Shown here: positions 17,130 through 25,692 of the stretch, piece after piece
Layout of the letters: the number at the start of each line of letters is the position of its first letter
How positions within the stretch are numbered: the stretch's first letter is position 1
Notes under the pieces: generated by a model
The model's database searches: none
Seen by the model: only the letters and a program-made list of their open reading frames with translations
Told to the model about the DNA's origin: nothing
Assembly (NCBI GenBank): GCA_031979385.1
Contig: DALZEF010000013.1
Location: 1-64,000, forward strand
Source: Timonella sp031979385
GTDB taxonomy: Bacteria; Actinomycetota; Actinomycetes; Actinomycetales; Cellulomonadaceae
Reading direction: 5' to 3'
Length of the DNA stretch: 64,000 nt
Position numbers and translations under genes: made by a program

Positions 17130-18035
17130 ATGTCCACGACACAAAAGATGCGGAACGCCTTCGCACTGACAACCGCTTTCGCGGCGACGATCGCACTGTC
17201 TGCCTGCTCCTCAAACGATCCACTCGCATCGCCCGATCAAGACAACGGGGCAACCATCGTGGTGGGCTCGCAGGCCTATTACTCAAACGAGATCATCGCA
17301 GAGATCTACGCGCAGGCCCTTGAGAACGACGGGTTCACAGTTGAGCGCAAGTTCAACATCGGGCAACGCGATGCCTACATGCCAGAGCTTGAGAGCGGAG
17401 CAATCTCCCTCTTCCCCGAGTACACCGGCAACCTGCTGCAGTACTTTGACAGCGAGACCCTGGCGCGTTCCTCCGATGACGTCTATGGCGCGTTGAAGGA
17501 GGCCCTCCCTGAGGGTCTCACGGTCCTCGATCAGGCAACCGCAAGCGATCAGGACTCCTACACGGTGACTGGGGAATTCGCTCAGGAACACTCGCTGGCG
17601 TCGATCTCCGACCTCGCAGACATCTCCATTCCGCTCACCCTGGGTGGGCCACCCGAGCTCGCCGAGCGCCCGTACGGACCAACCGGTCTCAAGACCGCCT
17701 ACGGCATTGACGTCGATTTCTCGGCCACCGGGGATACGACCGTTGAGGATCTGGTTGCCGGAACCGTCAACGTGGCGAACGTGTACACGGCAGATCCTCG
17801 AATTGAGACCGAGAACTTGGTGGTTCTTGAAGACCCAGAGTCGCTCTTCCTCGCGTCCAACGTAGTACCTCTGGTCAACGCGGATATCGCAGCGGAGGTC
17901 GCGGAGACCATCAATGCGGTGAGCGCACAACTCACCCCTGAGGGTTTGGTGTCACTGAATGTTCAGAGCACGGTGGAGGAGAAGTCACCAGCAGTTATTG
18001 CGACGGATTGGCTCAGTGCCAACGGCCTGAGTTGA
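17130..18035 (+). CDS. Glycine betaine/carnitine/choline-binding lipoprotein (OpuCC/OpuBC type)
   Basis: The 301-aa solute-binding lipoprotein starts MSTTQKMRNAF, followed by a hydrophobic signal and the lipobox LSAC (about residue 23). The mature part has the OpuAC/QAT fold with VVGSQAYYSNEIIAEIYAQ, GQRDAYMPELESGAI and PEYTGN motifs, which form the quaternary-amine site. ATG 17130 is preceded by AAGGAG. The 3' end overlaps the convergent membrane-protein gene by 23 bp. Whether betaine, choline or proline betaine is preferred cannot be told. Confidence 0.92.
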   Translation: MSTTQKMRNAFALTTAFAATIALSACSSNDPLASPDQDNGATIVVGSQAYYSNEIIAEIYAQALENDGFTVERKFNIGQRDAYMPELESGAISLFPEYTGNLLQYFDSETLARSSDDVYGALKEALPEGLTVLDQATASDQDSYTVTGEFAQEHSLASISDLADISIPLTLGGPPELAERPYGPTGLKTAYGIDVDFSATGDTTVEDLVAGTVNVANVYTADPRIETENLVVLEDPESLFLASNVVPLVNADIAAEVAETINAVSAQLTPEGLVSLNVQSTVEEKSPAVIATDWLSANGLS

Positions 18036-19242
18036 GTCCCGGCCAAGAGAGCCATTGACGTACTGCGGAGATGCCAAGCAGTACGGCAAGTACCAGGGCA
18101 GGAATGACGCTGGTGTAGACGATCGCGATGTAGCAGCAGACCCCGGCTGAGCACCACCCCGAGAGCACCTTGGAGAACAGGCCGACTGGGACTGGTCCAA
18201 GGTCCGGTAGTTGAATCATGGCGCCGAGCGGCCCGCTGCGTTCCAGTACCGCCAAAGCGCGGGGCCGTTCAACGATTACATACACGACTGCAAGGGGTAC
18301 CGTTGCGAGTCCTGGCAACGCGCTGGCCCAACCAGCAGCGAGGGTCGCAGTGACTCCGACCAGCAGGGGCATGGTGCAGGTTCCGGCCAGCATCGCTGCC
18401 TCTGCTGGTCCGTACACGGTAGAGAGGGACCTGCGGATAAGAGCGGAGGCACGCCATGCAGCCCAGACGCGCGATTGACGCAGTGCAAGAGCCAATACCC
18501 CGCCTGCCGCGATGAGGTGACCAAGCACTGGGCCGAGGACGATCCCGCCGAGCGTAGAGCAGGCAAGAATCGATACCGCGAGTCTCCATTGGTCTGTCGC
18601 AGTACGAGCGACAATGGTCCGGGCCAAGGCGAAGGCGGTGGGCTGGATTGTGGGAATGATCGGTGTTCGTGTAGTACGAGTGCGCTGGTCTCGTAGGAGC
18701 GTGAGTGCGGCACCATCAATCGAAATACAGGCGGAGTGCACCGAACGTACATTCGCGTCTGCACGCAGGAGACGCCATCGTGGAACACCCGTGTGTCCTT
18801 CGTGCTGCATGGCCTCCGCCGCACGGAATGCCCAGACGGAAGCTCCAACCGCGAGCGCAACCCACGCGATGATCTCCACGCTGTTCATCCCCAAGTTGTG
18901 GGTGATCGATGCGAGCAGGCCGGTAAGGACAGCGACGGTTCCAGCGACTATAGAGGCCGACGCCCATAGGGCGGTACGTATTTCGGCGCGTTCGGGAGTC
19001 CACACGAGTTCTGCCGTTGAGACGCGCCATGGGCCAACAAACACTGCGGTACGCCAGGACGCGACAACTACTGCGAACACTGCCACGACGGTAAGCGTGC
19101 GTGGCTGCACGCCGAGTCTCATCAGTGAAACGAGTTGCCCGCCGAGTGTGACGACTCCACTGGTGACGAGAACACAGCCGATGATGATTGCTGCAGTTCC
19201 ATAGAGGACCTCGGAGAGTTCAGAACCCCATCGTTTAAGCAC
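18013..19242 (-). CDS. Uncharacterised polytopic membrane protein, likely ABC permease
   Basis: The 409-aa protein has about nine to ten hydrophobic segments and no recognisable catalytic motif. It starts 8 bp inside the end of the ABC ATPase gene at 19235-19849, so it is almost certainly its membrane partner. The sequence resembles uncharacterised actinobacterial permease-like families (a DUF6297-type assignment is possible but not verified). The last 23 bp overlap the end of the osmoprotectant-binding protein gene on the other strand. Substrate and direction are unknown. Confidence 0.7.
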   Translation of the reverse strand: MLKRWGSELSEVLYGTAAIIIGCVLVTSGVVTLGGQLVSLMRLGVQPRTLTVVAVFAVVVASWRTAVFVGPWRVSTAELVWTPERAEIRTALWASASIVAGTVAVLTGLLASITHNLGMNSVEIIAWVALAVGASVWAFRAAEAMQHEGHTGVPRWRLLRADANVRSVHSACISIDGAALTLLRDQRTRTTRTPIIPTIQPTAFALARTIVARTATDQWRLAVSILACSTLGGIVLGPVLGHLIAAGGVLALALRQSRVWAAWRASALIRRSLSTVYGPAEAAMLAGTCTMPLLVGVTATLAAGWASALPGLATVPLAVVYVIVERPRALAVLERSGPLGAMIQLPDLGPVPVGLFSKVLSGWCSAGVCCYIAIVYTSVIPALVLAVLLGISAVRQWLSWPGLNSGRWH

Positions 19243-19849
19243 CGAGTTTCAACTCCACGGCAGGGAGTTCCGCGAACAGGTCTGGGCGATGGGTTGCGAT
19301 CGCTATGCAGCGTCCGGGGAGGAGTTCCTTCAGCATCTCTCCAAGCAGCATTTGATGTTCCAGGTCTAGGCCACGTTCAGGTTCATCAAGGAACAAGACT
19401 TTCCAGGGGCGTACTGCGATCGAGGCAAGAGCGGCACGTCGTTCTTGGCCGGTGCTGAGCGAGAACGGTAGTCGATCCAGCAGATCTGTGATGCCGAGGT
19501 ACTCAAATGCCCGGCTAGCGGCGGGGTCCCCCTGCCCAATACCGCCGTACAGTGCAAGGTGGTCCCCCACTGTCAGGCCGGGAAGCCAGGGCCATTCTTC
19601 GGATATTGAGTGGGTTATGGCCCTGTGTTTCGCACCGTGCGGGGAGCAGGGCTTCTCGTCTATCAGGTATTCAGTGCAGTCCATATATTGCAGACCGGCC
19701 AACGCTCGCAGGAGCGTGGACTTTCCAACCCCGTTCGGCCCGGTCACGATCAGTACCTGACCGTTGGCGATGTCAAGGTCGAGTCGGTCGATCACTACGG
19801 AGTCGCCATAGCCCACCGTAATTCCGGAAACTTTCAGTCCGCTGTCCAT
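19235..19849 (-). CDS. ABC transporter ATP-binding protein (small)
   Basis: The compact 204-aa ATPase has Walker A GPNGVGKST, signature LSTGQERRAALASIA and Walker B VLFLDEPERGLD. The signature LSTGQ deviates from LSGGQ, and the protein is short, as in two-component exporters. ATG 19849 was preferred over 19894 because AGAGGA lies just upstream. It is coupled to the membrane protein gene by an 8-bp overlap. Function unknown, probably export. Confidence 0.85.
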   Translation of the reverse strand: MDSGLKVSGITVGYGDSVVIDRLDLDIANGQVLIVTGPNGVGKSTLLRALAGLQYMDCTEYLIDEKPCSPHGAKHRAITHSISEEWPWLPGLTVGDHLALYGGIGQGDPAASRAFEYLGITDLLDRLPFSLSTGQERRAALASIAVRPWKVLFLDEPERGLDLEHQMLLGEMLKELLPGRCIAIATHRPDLFAELPAVELKLGA

Positions 19850-20060
19850 GTGTTCCTCTGCGTGTGGGGTTCTGAGTGTCGGCACTGCAAGCAAATCTAC
19901 TCGACTTGAGAAAAGGTGGGGTCAATTCCCCACCGTGCCCCAGCCAAACGCAAGCCGGAGAAGATGAAGCGGCAGAATCGTCGCCAATCAGAGGCTTGAA
20001 ACTACGCGCCCACCGACTCTCTCCCCACAGCGCCCTAGATGTGATGTACACGATAGATCT

Positions 20061-20095
20061 TTGTCACAGCACGCACTTAAGATAGGCTAACCTTA
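20061..20095 (+). promoter_or_regulatory. IdeR/DtxR-type iron box and promoter
   Basis: The 19-mer TTAAGATAGGCTAACCTTA (20077-20095) matches the known IdeR/DtxR consensus TTAGGTTAGGCTAACCTAA at 16 of 19 positions. It overlaps a plausible -10 (TAGGCT, 20083-20088) that lies 16 bp after a TTGTCA -35 (20061-20066). Binding by an iron-loaded regulator would block the promoter of the siderophore uptake operon that starts at 20125. Confidence 0.88.
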
Positions 20096-20124
20096 CCCAA
20101 ACCAGACTCATCTAGGAGACGCTC

Positions 20125-21189
20125 TTGTCCCGGACCCGGATTGTCGCTGCCCTCGTCACAGCCGCAGCACTCACCCTTGCAGGTTGCTCAACCGACGCGC
20201 CAGAGACCAACGAGACCTCAAGCGCGCCAAGCACACAGACAACCGACGAAACCACTGAAACGCCGGCAGAAGACGCATTCCCCGTCACGATCGACCACGT
20301 CTTTGGAACCACAACCATTGCGGCGAAACCAGAACGAGTCGCAACCATCGCCTGGGCCAACCACGAAGTGCCACTGGCCCTCGGAATCGTACCGGTCGGA
20401 ATCTCCAAGGCCACCTGGGGCGACGACGATGACAACGGTATTCTGCCGTGGGTTGAAACCAAACTCGAAGAACTTGGCGCGGAAGCACCCGTTCTCTTCG
20501 ACGAGACCGACGGAATCAACTTTGAAGCAGTTGCCAACACCAACCCCGACGTCATTCTCGCAGCGTACTCCGGCCTGACCCAGGAAGAATATGACACGCT
20601 CTCCAAAATCGCCCCGGTCGTAGCCTACCCAAAGGTTGCGTGGGGCACCTCGTATGAGGAAATGATCCAGTTGAGTTCCAAGGCGCTCGGCCTGAGCGCA
20701 CAGGGAGACGCACTCATCGAGCAGCTCGAAGCAGAGACCAACGCCTCGCTCGACAAGCACGCCGCGCTAAAAGACGCGACCGTCCTGTTCACCTTCCTCG
20801 ACCCAGCTGACTTCTCCCAGATCGGCTTCTACACCAGCCATGACACCCGTCCAGGATTCTTGGAGGGTCTGGGACTCCCCGCTCCAGAAATCGTCAAGGA
20901 AGAATCCGCGAAGACAGACAGCTTCTACGTGAGCGTCTCAGCAGAGGAAGCAGACCGCTTCGAGGACATCGATGTCCTCGTCACCTACGGTGACCCAGGA
21001 GGCGACCTCGTCGAGCAGATCCAGGCAGACTCACTGCTGTCGAAGATCCCTGCCGTCAAGGAAGGCCGCATCGCCATTCTTGAGAACGGCACGCCGCTCG
21101 CGGCTTCCGCCAACCCATCGCCACTCTCAATCGGCTGGGGAATCGACGAGTACTTCTCCGTACTGTCTGGGCCACTCGACCAAGAGTGA
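20125..21189 (+). CDS. Iron-siderophore ABC transporter substrate-binding lipoprotein
   Basis: The 354-aa periplasmic-binding-type lipoprotein captures ferric siderophore. It has signal MSRTRIVAALVTAAA, lipobox LAGC (about residue 21), an acidic Ser/Thr linker and a FepB/BtuF-like domain (PVTIDHVFGTTTI, RVATIAWANHE, NPDVILAAYSGL). The start codon is TTG at 20125, supported by AGGAG 7 bases upstream and by the signal sequence. It is the first gene of a five-gene operon under the iron box. Siderophore type unknown. Confidence 0.94.
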   Translation: MSRTRIVAALVTAAALTLAGCSTDAPETNETSSAPSTQTTDETTETPAEDAFPVTIDHVFGTTTIAAKPERVATIAWANHEVPLALGIVPVGISKATWGDDDDNGILPWVETKLEELGAEAPVLFDETDGINFEAVANTNPDVILAAYSGLTQEEYDTLSKIAPVVAYPKVAWGTSYEEMIQLSSKALGLSAQGDALIEQLEAETNASLDKHAALKDATVLFTFLDPADFSQIGFYTSHDTRPGFLEGLGLPAPEIVKEESAKTDSFYVSVSAEEADRFEDIDVLVTYGDPGGDLVEQIQADSLLSKIPAVKEGRIAILENGTPLAASANPSPLSIGWGIDEYFSVLSGPLDQE

Positions 21190-22235
21190 ACACCATCGCA
21201 CCACCCCTGAGCGACCCCGAATCGCTGAGTTCACTGCGTCGATCCACGGCGCTCAAACTCACCTGGTTCGGGGTTGCTCTCGGAATCCTTGCACTACTCT
21301 GTTTCGCCTCCGTCACCTTTGGCGCACGATCAGTCACCCTCACAGACGTGTTCGCGGCACTGGGCGGGTCCACCGAGAGCGTCTCAGAGGCCGCTGTCGT
21401 GGCCCGACTACCACGAACTGTGCTCGCTATCTTGATCGGTGCGGCCCTGGCACTCGCCGGGTCAACCATGCAGGCAGTCACCCGCAACCCGCTCGCCGAC
21501 CCCGGAATCCTTGGAGTATCCGCCGGCTCAGCGCTTGCGGTGGTTGTGGGACTCGTGTTCTTCTCCATCACCAACCCGTGGACGCAGATCAGCATCGCCA
21601 TAGCCGGCGCTGCTGGAGCTGCCGTCTTCGTCTACGCGGTCGGCTCACTCGGACGAGGCGGAGCGACCCCGCTCAAGCTGGCCCTCGCGGGGGCCGCGAT
21701 CTCCGCGGCGTTCCAAGCACTCACCAACGCGGTGCTGCTACCGCGTGTTGATGTCATGGAGTCATTCCGTTTCTGGCAGATCGGAGGCGTGGGTGGCGCG
21801 ACCTGGGATCGTATCGCCGTACTCGCCCCGGTACTCGCGGTGGGTGCGCTCATCACGTTCATGTGCGCACGGGGAATGAATTCCCTCGCACTTGGCGACG
21901 ATATGGCGGCTGGCCTGGGAGAGAACGTCGCGCGGACCCGAATGGTGTCGTCCTTCGGTGCCGTGATTCTGTGCGGTGCGGCAACCGCCGTGGCAGGCCC
22001 CATCGGTTTTGTCGGTCTGGTTGTCCCTCACCTGTGCCGTCTTCTCGTCGGGACCGATCATCGGTGGCTTCTGCCGTTCTCCGCGATCACCGGCGCAAGC
22101 CTGCTGATTGCCGCAGATGTGGTGGGGCGCGTCATCACCCGTCCACAAGAGATCCAGGTCGGTATCGTCACCGCGATCATTGGTGCGCCCGTGTTCATCT
22201 GGATCATCCGACGACAAAAGGTTCGGGAACTGTGA
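21186..22235 (+). CDS. Siderophore ABC transporter permease (FecCD family, first)
   Basis: The 349-aa permease has about nine to ten helices and FecCD motifs: RLPRTVLAILIGAALALAG near residue 75 and GPIGFVGLVVPHLCR near 271. The GTG start (21186) overlaps the preceding stop by 4 bp (GTGA). It forms the heterodimeric channel with the next permease for ferric siderophore import. Confidence 0.95.
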   Translation: MNTIAPPLSDPESLSSLRRSTALKLTWFGVALGILALLCFASVTFGARSVTLTDVFAALGGSTESVSEAAVVARLPRTVLAILIGAALALAGSTMQAVTRNPLADPGILGVSAGSALAVVVGLVFFSITNPWTQISIAIAGAAGAAVFVYAVGSLGRGGATPLKLALAGAAISAAFQALTNAVLLPRVDVMESFRFWQIGGVGGATWDRIAVLAPVLAVGALITFMCARGMNSLALGDDMAAGLGENVARTRMVSSFGAVILCGAATAVAGPIGFVGLVVPHLCRLLVGTDHRWLLPFSAITGASLLIAADVVGRVITRPQEIQVGIVTAIIGAPVFIWIIRRQKVREL

Positions 22236-23308
22236 CCCTCTCAAAGTTGGCTTCACACAGCGAGGCCTCCGCGCAGCCTTCCACCGTCGATGGAGTACAA
22301 CTCCAGCACTGGCGGCGGCGGAACAACAGGCGCACCACCATGGGTTACATAGCCCTGGGATCACTTGTGGTTGTGTTGTTCTTAGGGTCCCTGATGATCG
22401 GTGAACGGTTCTATCCGCTGACCGATGTCATACGCGTTGTCCTCGGAGAGCAGGTGCCTGGCGCCTCGTTCACTGTGGGTGAGTTGCGGCTACCTCGTGC
22501 AGTCGCGGCTGTTCTAGCCGGCTTCGCCTTCGGTGTGGCCGGTGCGACCACTCAGACTCTCCTGCGCAACCCACTCGCCTCACCAGACATTATCGGCATC
22601 AGCCAGGGGGCAAGCGCGGGAGCAGTCATCGCAATCGTGTTCTTCTCGCTGAGCGATGCTGCCGTGTCCCTCGCCGCCTTCATCGGTGCACTTGCAACAG
22701 CGTTGGCGATCTACTTCCTGTCTTACAGGGGAGCCTTCCAGGGAACCCGGCTCATCCTCATTGGAATCGGTGTTGCCGCGATGCTCAGCAGCGTCATCTC
22801 CTACGCCCTGTCGAAGGCCTCCGCCTGGGACATACAGGCAGCAATGCGCTGGATGACCGGCAGTCTGAACAGCGCTTCGTGGTCTCAGATCGTGCCGCTT
22901 GCTCTCGTGTCACTGCTCCTCCCGGTCGTATTGCTGCAGCACCGTAACCTTGAGGCCCTACGGCTGGGTGCAGACAGCGCAACCGCCCTCGGCGTGCGGG
23001 TTGAACGCTCACGGGTTGTCCTGCTCTTCGGTGCGGTCATCCTGCTCGCCTTCGCAACCTCTGTTGCCGGTCCGGTCGCTTTTGTCGCATTCATGTCCGG
23101 CCCAATCGCCGCCCGACTCATCAGACCCGGTGCCAACCTGCTCATCCCCGCAGGATGCGTTGGCGCGATTCTCGTGCTCGCTGCCGACCTCATCGGCCAG
23201 TTCGCCTTCCCAACCCGCTATCCGGTTGGTGTCATCACGGGTCTGCTCGGCGCCCCATATCTCGTATTCCTGCTCATCCGCACCAACCAAGGCGGTCGTT
23301 CGCTATGA
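22232..23308 (+). CDS. Siderophore ABC transporter permease (FecCD family, second)
   Basis: The 358-aa FecCD permease is the partner of the first. A polar N-terminal stretch of about 40 residues precedes the first helix. Motifs include LRLPRAVAAVLAGFAFGVAG, TLLRNPLASPDIIGISQGAS and AGPVAFVAFMSGPIA. The GTG start at 22232 overlaps the upstream stop by 4 bp; the open frame extends further upstream but lies within the first permease gene. It is coupled to the ATPase gene by ATGA. Confidence 0.94.
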   Translation: MTLSKLASHSEASAQPSTVDGVQLQHWRRRNNRRTTMGYIALGSLVVVLFLGSLMIGERFYPLTDVIRVVLGEQVPGASFTVGELRLPRAVAAVLAGFAFGVAGATTQTLLRNPLASPDIIGISQGASAGAVIAIVFFSLSDAAVSLAAFIGALATALAIYFLSYRGAFQGTRLILIGIGVAAMLSSVISYALSKASAWDIQAAMRWMTGSLNSASWSQIVPLALVSLLLPVVLLQHRNLEALRLGADSATALGVRVERSRVVLLFGAVILLAFATSVAGPVAFVAFMSGPIAARLIRPGANLLIPAGCVGAILVLAADLIGQFAFPTRYPVGVITGLLGAPYLVFLLIRTNQGGRSL

Positions 23309-24183
23309 CCAAAGAACACTCGCTCATCGGACGCGATCTGTCACTCGGCTACGGGAACACAGTGATCGTGAACAACCTCGATCTGGATATCCCCAGCGGA
23401 GCCATCACCTCGATCATCGGCCCCAACGGATGCGGCAAATCGACCCTGCTGCGCGGATTCGCCCGACTGCTCAAACCACTCACGGGTGAGGTGCAACTGG
23501 ACGGTAAGGACATTCGTTCGATCCCCACCAAACAGGTCGCGCAGGTTGTCGGGCTGCTCCCTCAGCAACCGATCGCCCCCGAGGGAATAGCCGTAGCCGA
23601 CCTCGTTGGACGTGGACGCCAGCCACACCAGAAGCTCCTGGCCCGCTGGACCACGCACGACTACGAGGTTGTCGCCCAGGCGTTACAGGACACCGGCATC
23701 TCCGAGCTTGCCGACCGCAGCGTTGATGAACTATCGGGTGGCCAACGCCAGCGAGTCTGGATCGCGATGGCGCTCGCACAGGAAACCGACATTCTGCTTC
23801 TAGACGAACCGACCACGTTTCTTGACCTCACGCACCAGATCGAGATCCTTGATCTCCTGACTGACCTGAACCGGGCGCGTGGCACCACCATCGTGATGGT
23901 TATGCACGACATGAACCTCGCGGCCCGCTACTCTCATCACATCATCGCACTGCGCGGAGGAACCCTGGTGGCCCAGGGAACACCCGAACAGGTCATCACG
24001 GAAGAGCTCGTACACGATGTGTTCGCCCTACCTGCACAGGTAACCCATGACCCCGTCTCCCAGACCCCACTCGTCTCGCCCCGAGGACGACACCACGTCC
24101 GCGGCTCTCAGTTCGGCGATCCCGTACAGCCAACTGGGGCTTCCATTCCACTCACATCCAAAGGTAGTTCCAATGCCCGCTGA
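23305..24183 (+). CDS. Siderophore ABC transporter ATP-binding protein (FepC/FecE type)
   Basis: The 292-aa ATPase has Walker A GPNGCGKST (about 37-45), signature LSGGQRQRVWIAMAL, Walker B ILLLDEPTTFLDLTHQ and the switch His in VMHDMNLAARYSHH. These are hallmarks of the siderophore/vitamin B12 class. The C-terminal 45 residues are polar and Ser/Thr-rich, and their coding sequence overlaps the start of the next gene by 11 bp. ATG 23305 overlaps the preceding stop. Confidence 0.95.
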   Translation: MTKEHSLIGRDLSLGYGNTVIVNNLDLDIPSGAITSIIGPNGCGKSTLLRGFARLLKPLTGEVQLDGKDIRSIPTKQVAQVVGLLPQQPIAPEGIAVADLVGRGRQPHQKLLARWTTHDYEVVAQALQDTGISELADRSVDELSGGQRQRVWIAMALAQETDILLLDEPTTFLDLTHQIEILDLLTDLNRARGTTIVMVMHDMNLAARYSHHIIALRGGTLVAQGTPEQVITEELVHDVFALPAQVTHDPVSQTPLVSPRGRHHVRGSQFGDPVQPTGASIPLTSKGSSNAR

Positions 24184-25093
24184 GCAGTCGCGGTTCTTCC
24201 GCGCTTCGGTTCGCTCCATCGAAGACATCACACCGAGTTTCCGGCGCTTCACGTTCACTTCACAGGACCTCGCCGACTACGGCGACCCCGGATACGATCA
24301 ACGCATCAAGGTCGTGTTCGGCCCCATGACCGCTGACCCGGGAATCCTCCCCGTCCACGGCCTCGAGGCTATGCCCACTGGTCCAGACTGGTATCAGGAT
24401 TGGCGTTCCATGTCAGAGAGTGATCGTCCGCCCTTCCGCACTTACACCACTCGAGCCGTACGACGCGAGGTGTGCGAGGTAGACATAGACATGGTCGTCC
24501 ACGACGTATCCGGCCCCGCCTCCCAGTGGATCCAAGGCGCTCGCCCGGGTGACGAGGTGCTTATCTTCGGGCCCACGACAGCGGCAACCGGAGTGAGTTT
24601 CGGAATCGATTTCGTTCCACCCGAGAACGTCGGGCACGTGCTGCTCGTGGGCGATGAGACCGCGGCTCCCGCCATCGCCTGCATCTTGGAACAATACCCC
24701 GACGTCCCTGCGACCGTGGTACTCGAGCTACCGCACGAACAGGACACCAGCTACCTCCCGCAGCGCCCCGACGTACGTTATGTCATCGGCTCCCGAGAAG
24801 GCCGCGAGCGCAACGAGTTCCTTGTAACCGCAACCAAGGAGGTCATCGAGGAATTGAACCCTGAAGGACAGGTATCCGTGGTTGAGGAGATCCCGCTCGA
24901 TGAGATCCTGTGGGAGGTTCCCCGCTCCGCTCGTGGCGGTGCCGCGCTCAAGTCCGCTGAACTCTATACCTGGCTCGCTGGCGAGGCTTCTGCGGTACGC
25001 GAACTACGCAGACACCTTGTTGGGGTACACGGTGTGGACCGCCGAGCCGTTGCCTTCATGGGCTACTGGCGTTTGGGCCGCGCCGAAGTATAG
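24173..25093 (+). CDS. Siderophore-interacting protein (FAD-binding ferric-siderophore reductase)
   Basis: This cytoplasmic flavoprotein reduces Fe(III)-siderophore to release iron after import. The 306-aa protein has an N-terminal FAD-binding barrel (RASVRSIEDITPSFRRFTF, then FRTYTTRAV as the RxYT flavin motif) and a C-terminal SIP NAD(P)H-binding domain (HVLLVGDETAAPAIACILE, YTWLAGEASAVRELRRHLV). ATG 24173 with AAAGG upstream overlaps the ATPase gene by 11 bp. It completes the uptake operon. No siderophore biosynthesis genes are in the window. Confidence 0.94.
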   Translation: MPAEQSRFFRASVRSIEDITPSFRRFTFTSQDLADYGDPGYDQRIKVVFGPMTADPGILPVHGLEAMPTGPDWYQDWRSMSESDRPPFRTYTTRAVRREVCEVDIDMVVHDVSGPASQWIQGARPGDEVLIFGPTTAATGVSFGIDFVPPENVGHVLLVGDETAAPAIACILEQYPDVPATVVLELPHEQDTSYLPQRPDVRYVIGSREGRERNEFLVTATKEVIEELNPEGQVSVVEEIPLDEILWEVPRSARGGAALKSAELYTWLAGEASAVRELRRHLVGVHGVDRRAVAFMGYWRLGRAEV

Positions 25094-25115
25094 CCCTGCT
25101 GCGCTCACGGCAACG

Positions 25116-25206
25116 AAAAGACCCCTCGCGCACCTGCCAGAGCCCACCTGCCCTTGCTGCATTCCTGCCCTGGGGGATTCAGTGAGATGACACCACACGA
25201 GGAGTC
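25116..25206 (-). ncRNA. ffs: Signal recognition particle RNA (4.5S, small bacterial type)
   Basis: On the minus strand the segment CAGGGCAGGAATGCAGCAAG has the SRP hallmark: a GGAA tetraloop (here closed by GCA/TGC) followed by the GCAGC...AAGGG internal loop. The 5' segment GACTCCTCGTGT (25206 down) pairs over about 12 bp, including wobbles, with the 3' segment ending GAGGGGTC (25120), closing a single long hairpin. A short T-run (25116-25119) follows. The length of about 90 nt fits the small SRP RNA lacking an Alu domain. It binds Ffh and targets nascent membrane proteins. Confidence 0.88.
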
Positions 25207-25415
25207 GATCTCCACTCTATACCAACTAGCCCGGGTTTGAAAAAACGGCCACTGGTTCGAAACCGCCACAGCAAGCCTGCGGAGGGCATTGGATACCCTT
25301 CGCCAGCGAGCAGGTGGTTTCGATCACTTTCGCCCGCGAGATTCGGGTTTTTGAGAAAAGTTCGGTAGAGTTTTCTTCGTTGGTTGTTCGGGAAACACGT
25401 TGACCGAGCACGCTT

Positions 25416-25503
25416 GGAGGATTCGCCTAGTGGCCTATGGCGCCGTCTTGGAAAGGCGGTTGGGTGCAAGCCCTCGGGGGTTCGAATCCCCCATCCTCCG
25501 CCA
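25416..25503 (+). tRNA. tRNA-Ser (anticodon GGA)
   Basis: The 88-nt gene has acceptor stem GGAGGAT/ATCCTCC, discriminator G and an encoded CCA (25501-25503). The anticodon loop TTGGAAA gives anticodon GGA, the variable arm is long as in class II tRNAs, and the T-loop GGTTCGAATCC is standard. It reads UCC/UCU serine codons. It is divergent from the SRP RNA, 209 bp away, and followed by a strong terminator. Confidence 0.97.
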
Positions 25504-25509
25504 CAACAG

Positions 25510-25546
25510 ACAAGACCCCTGATCGGTTATCGATCAGGGGTCTTGT
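25510..25546 (+). terminator. Terminator of tRNA-Ser
   Basis: A perfect 16-bp stem (ACAAGACCCCTGATCG with its complement) around a GTTAT loop lies 6 bp after the tRNA. It ends in TTGTCGTT, a weak U-tract. Confidence 0.85.
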
Positions 25547-25609
25547 CGTTCCTGGAACTTTAGTCAGTCATGGGACCCAAAGCACGAGTGGCGCCACACG
25601 TTACTCATC

Positions 25610-25676
25610 CGATGGGACGAAAGGCGCCCGGGTGCACATTTAATAACTATGCACTTGGAACCAAGACAGCCCATCG
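25610..25676. repeat. Imperfect palindrome family copy P2
   Basis: CGATGGG (25610-25616) pairs with CCCATCG (25670-25676), with a decayed inner stem around GGTGCA/TGCACT. It lies 17 bp past the stop codon of the acetyltransferase gene (minus strand) and matches the outline of copies P4 and P5. Confidence 0.65.
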
Positions 25677-25692
25677 AGATTCTGGGAGGAGT

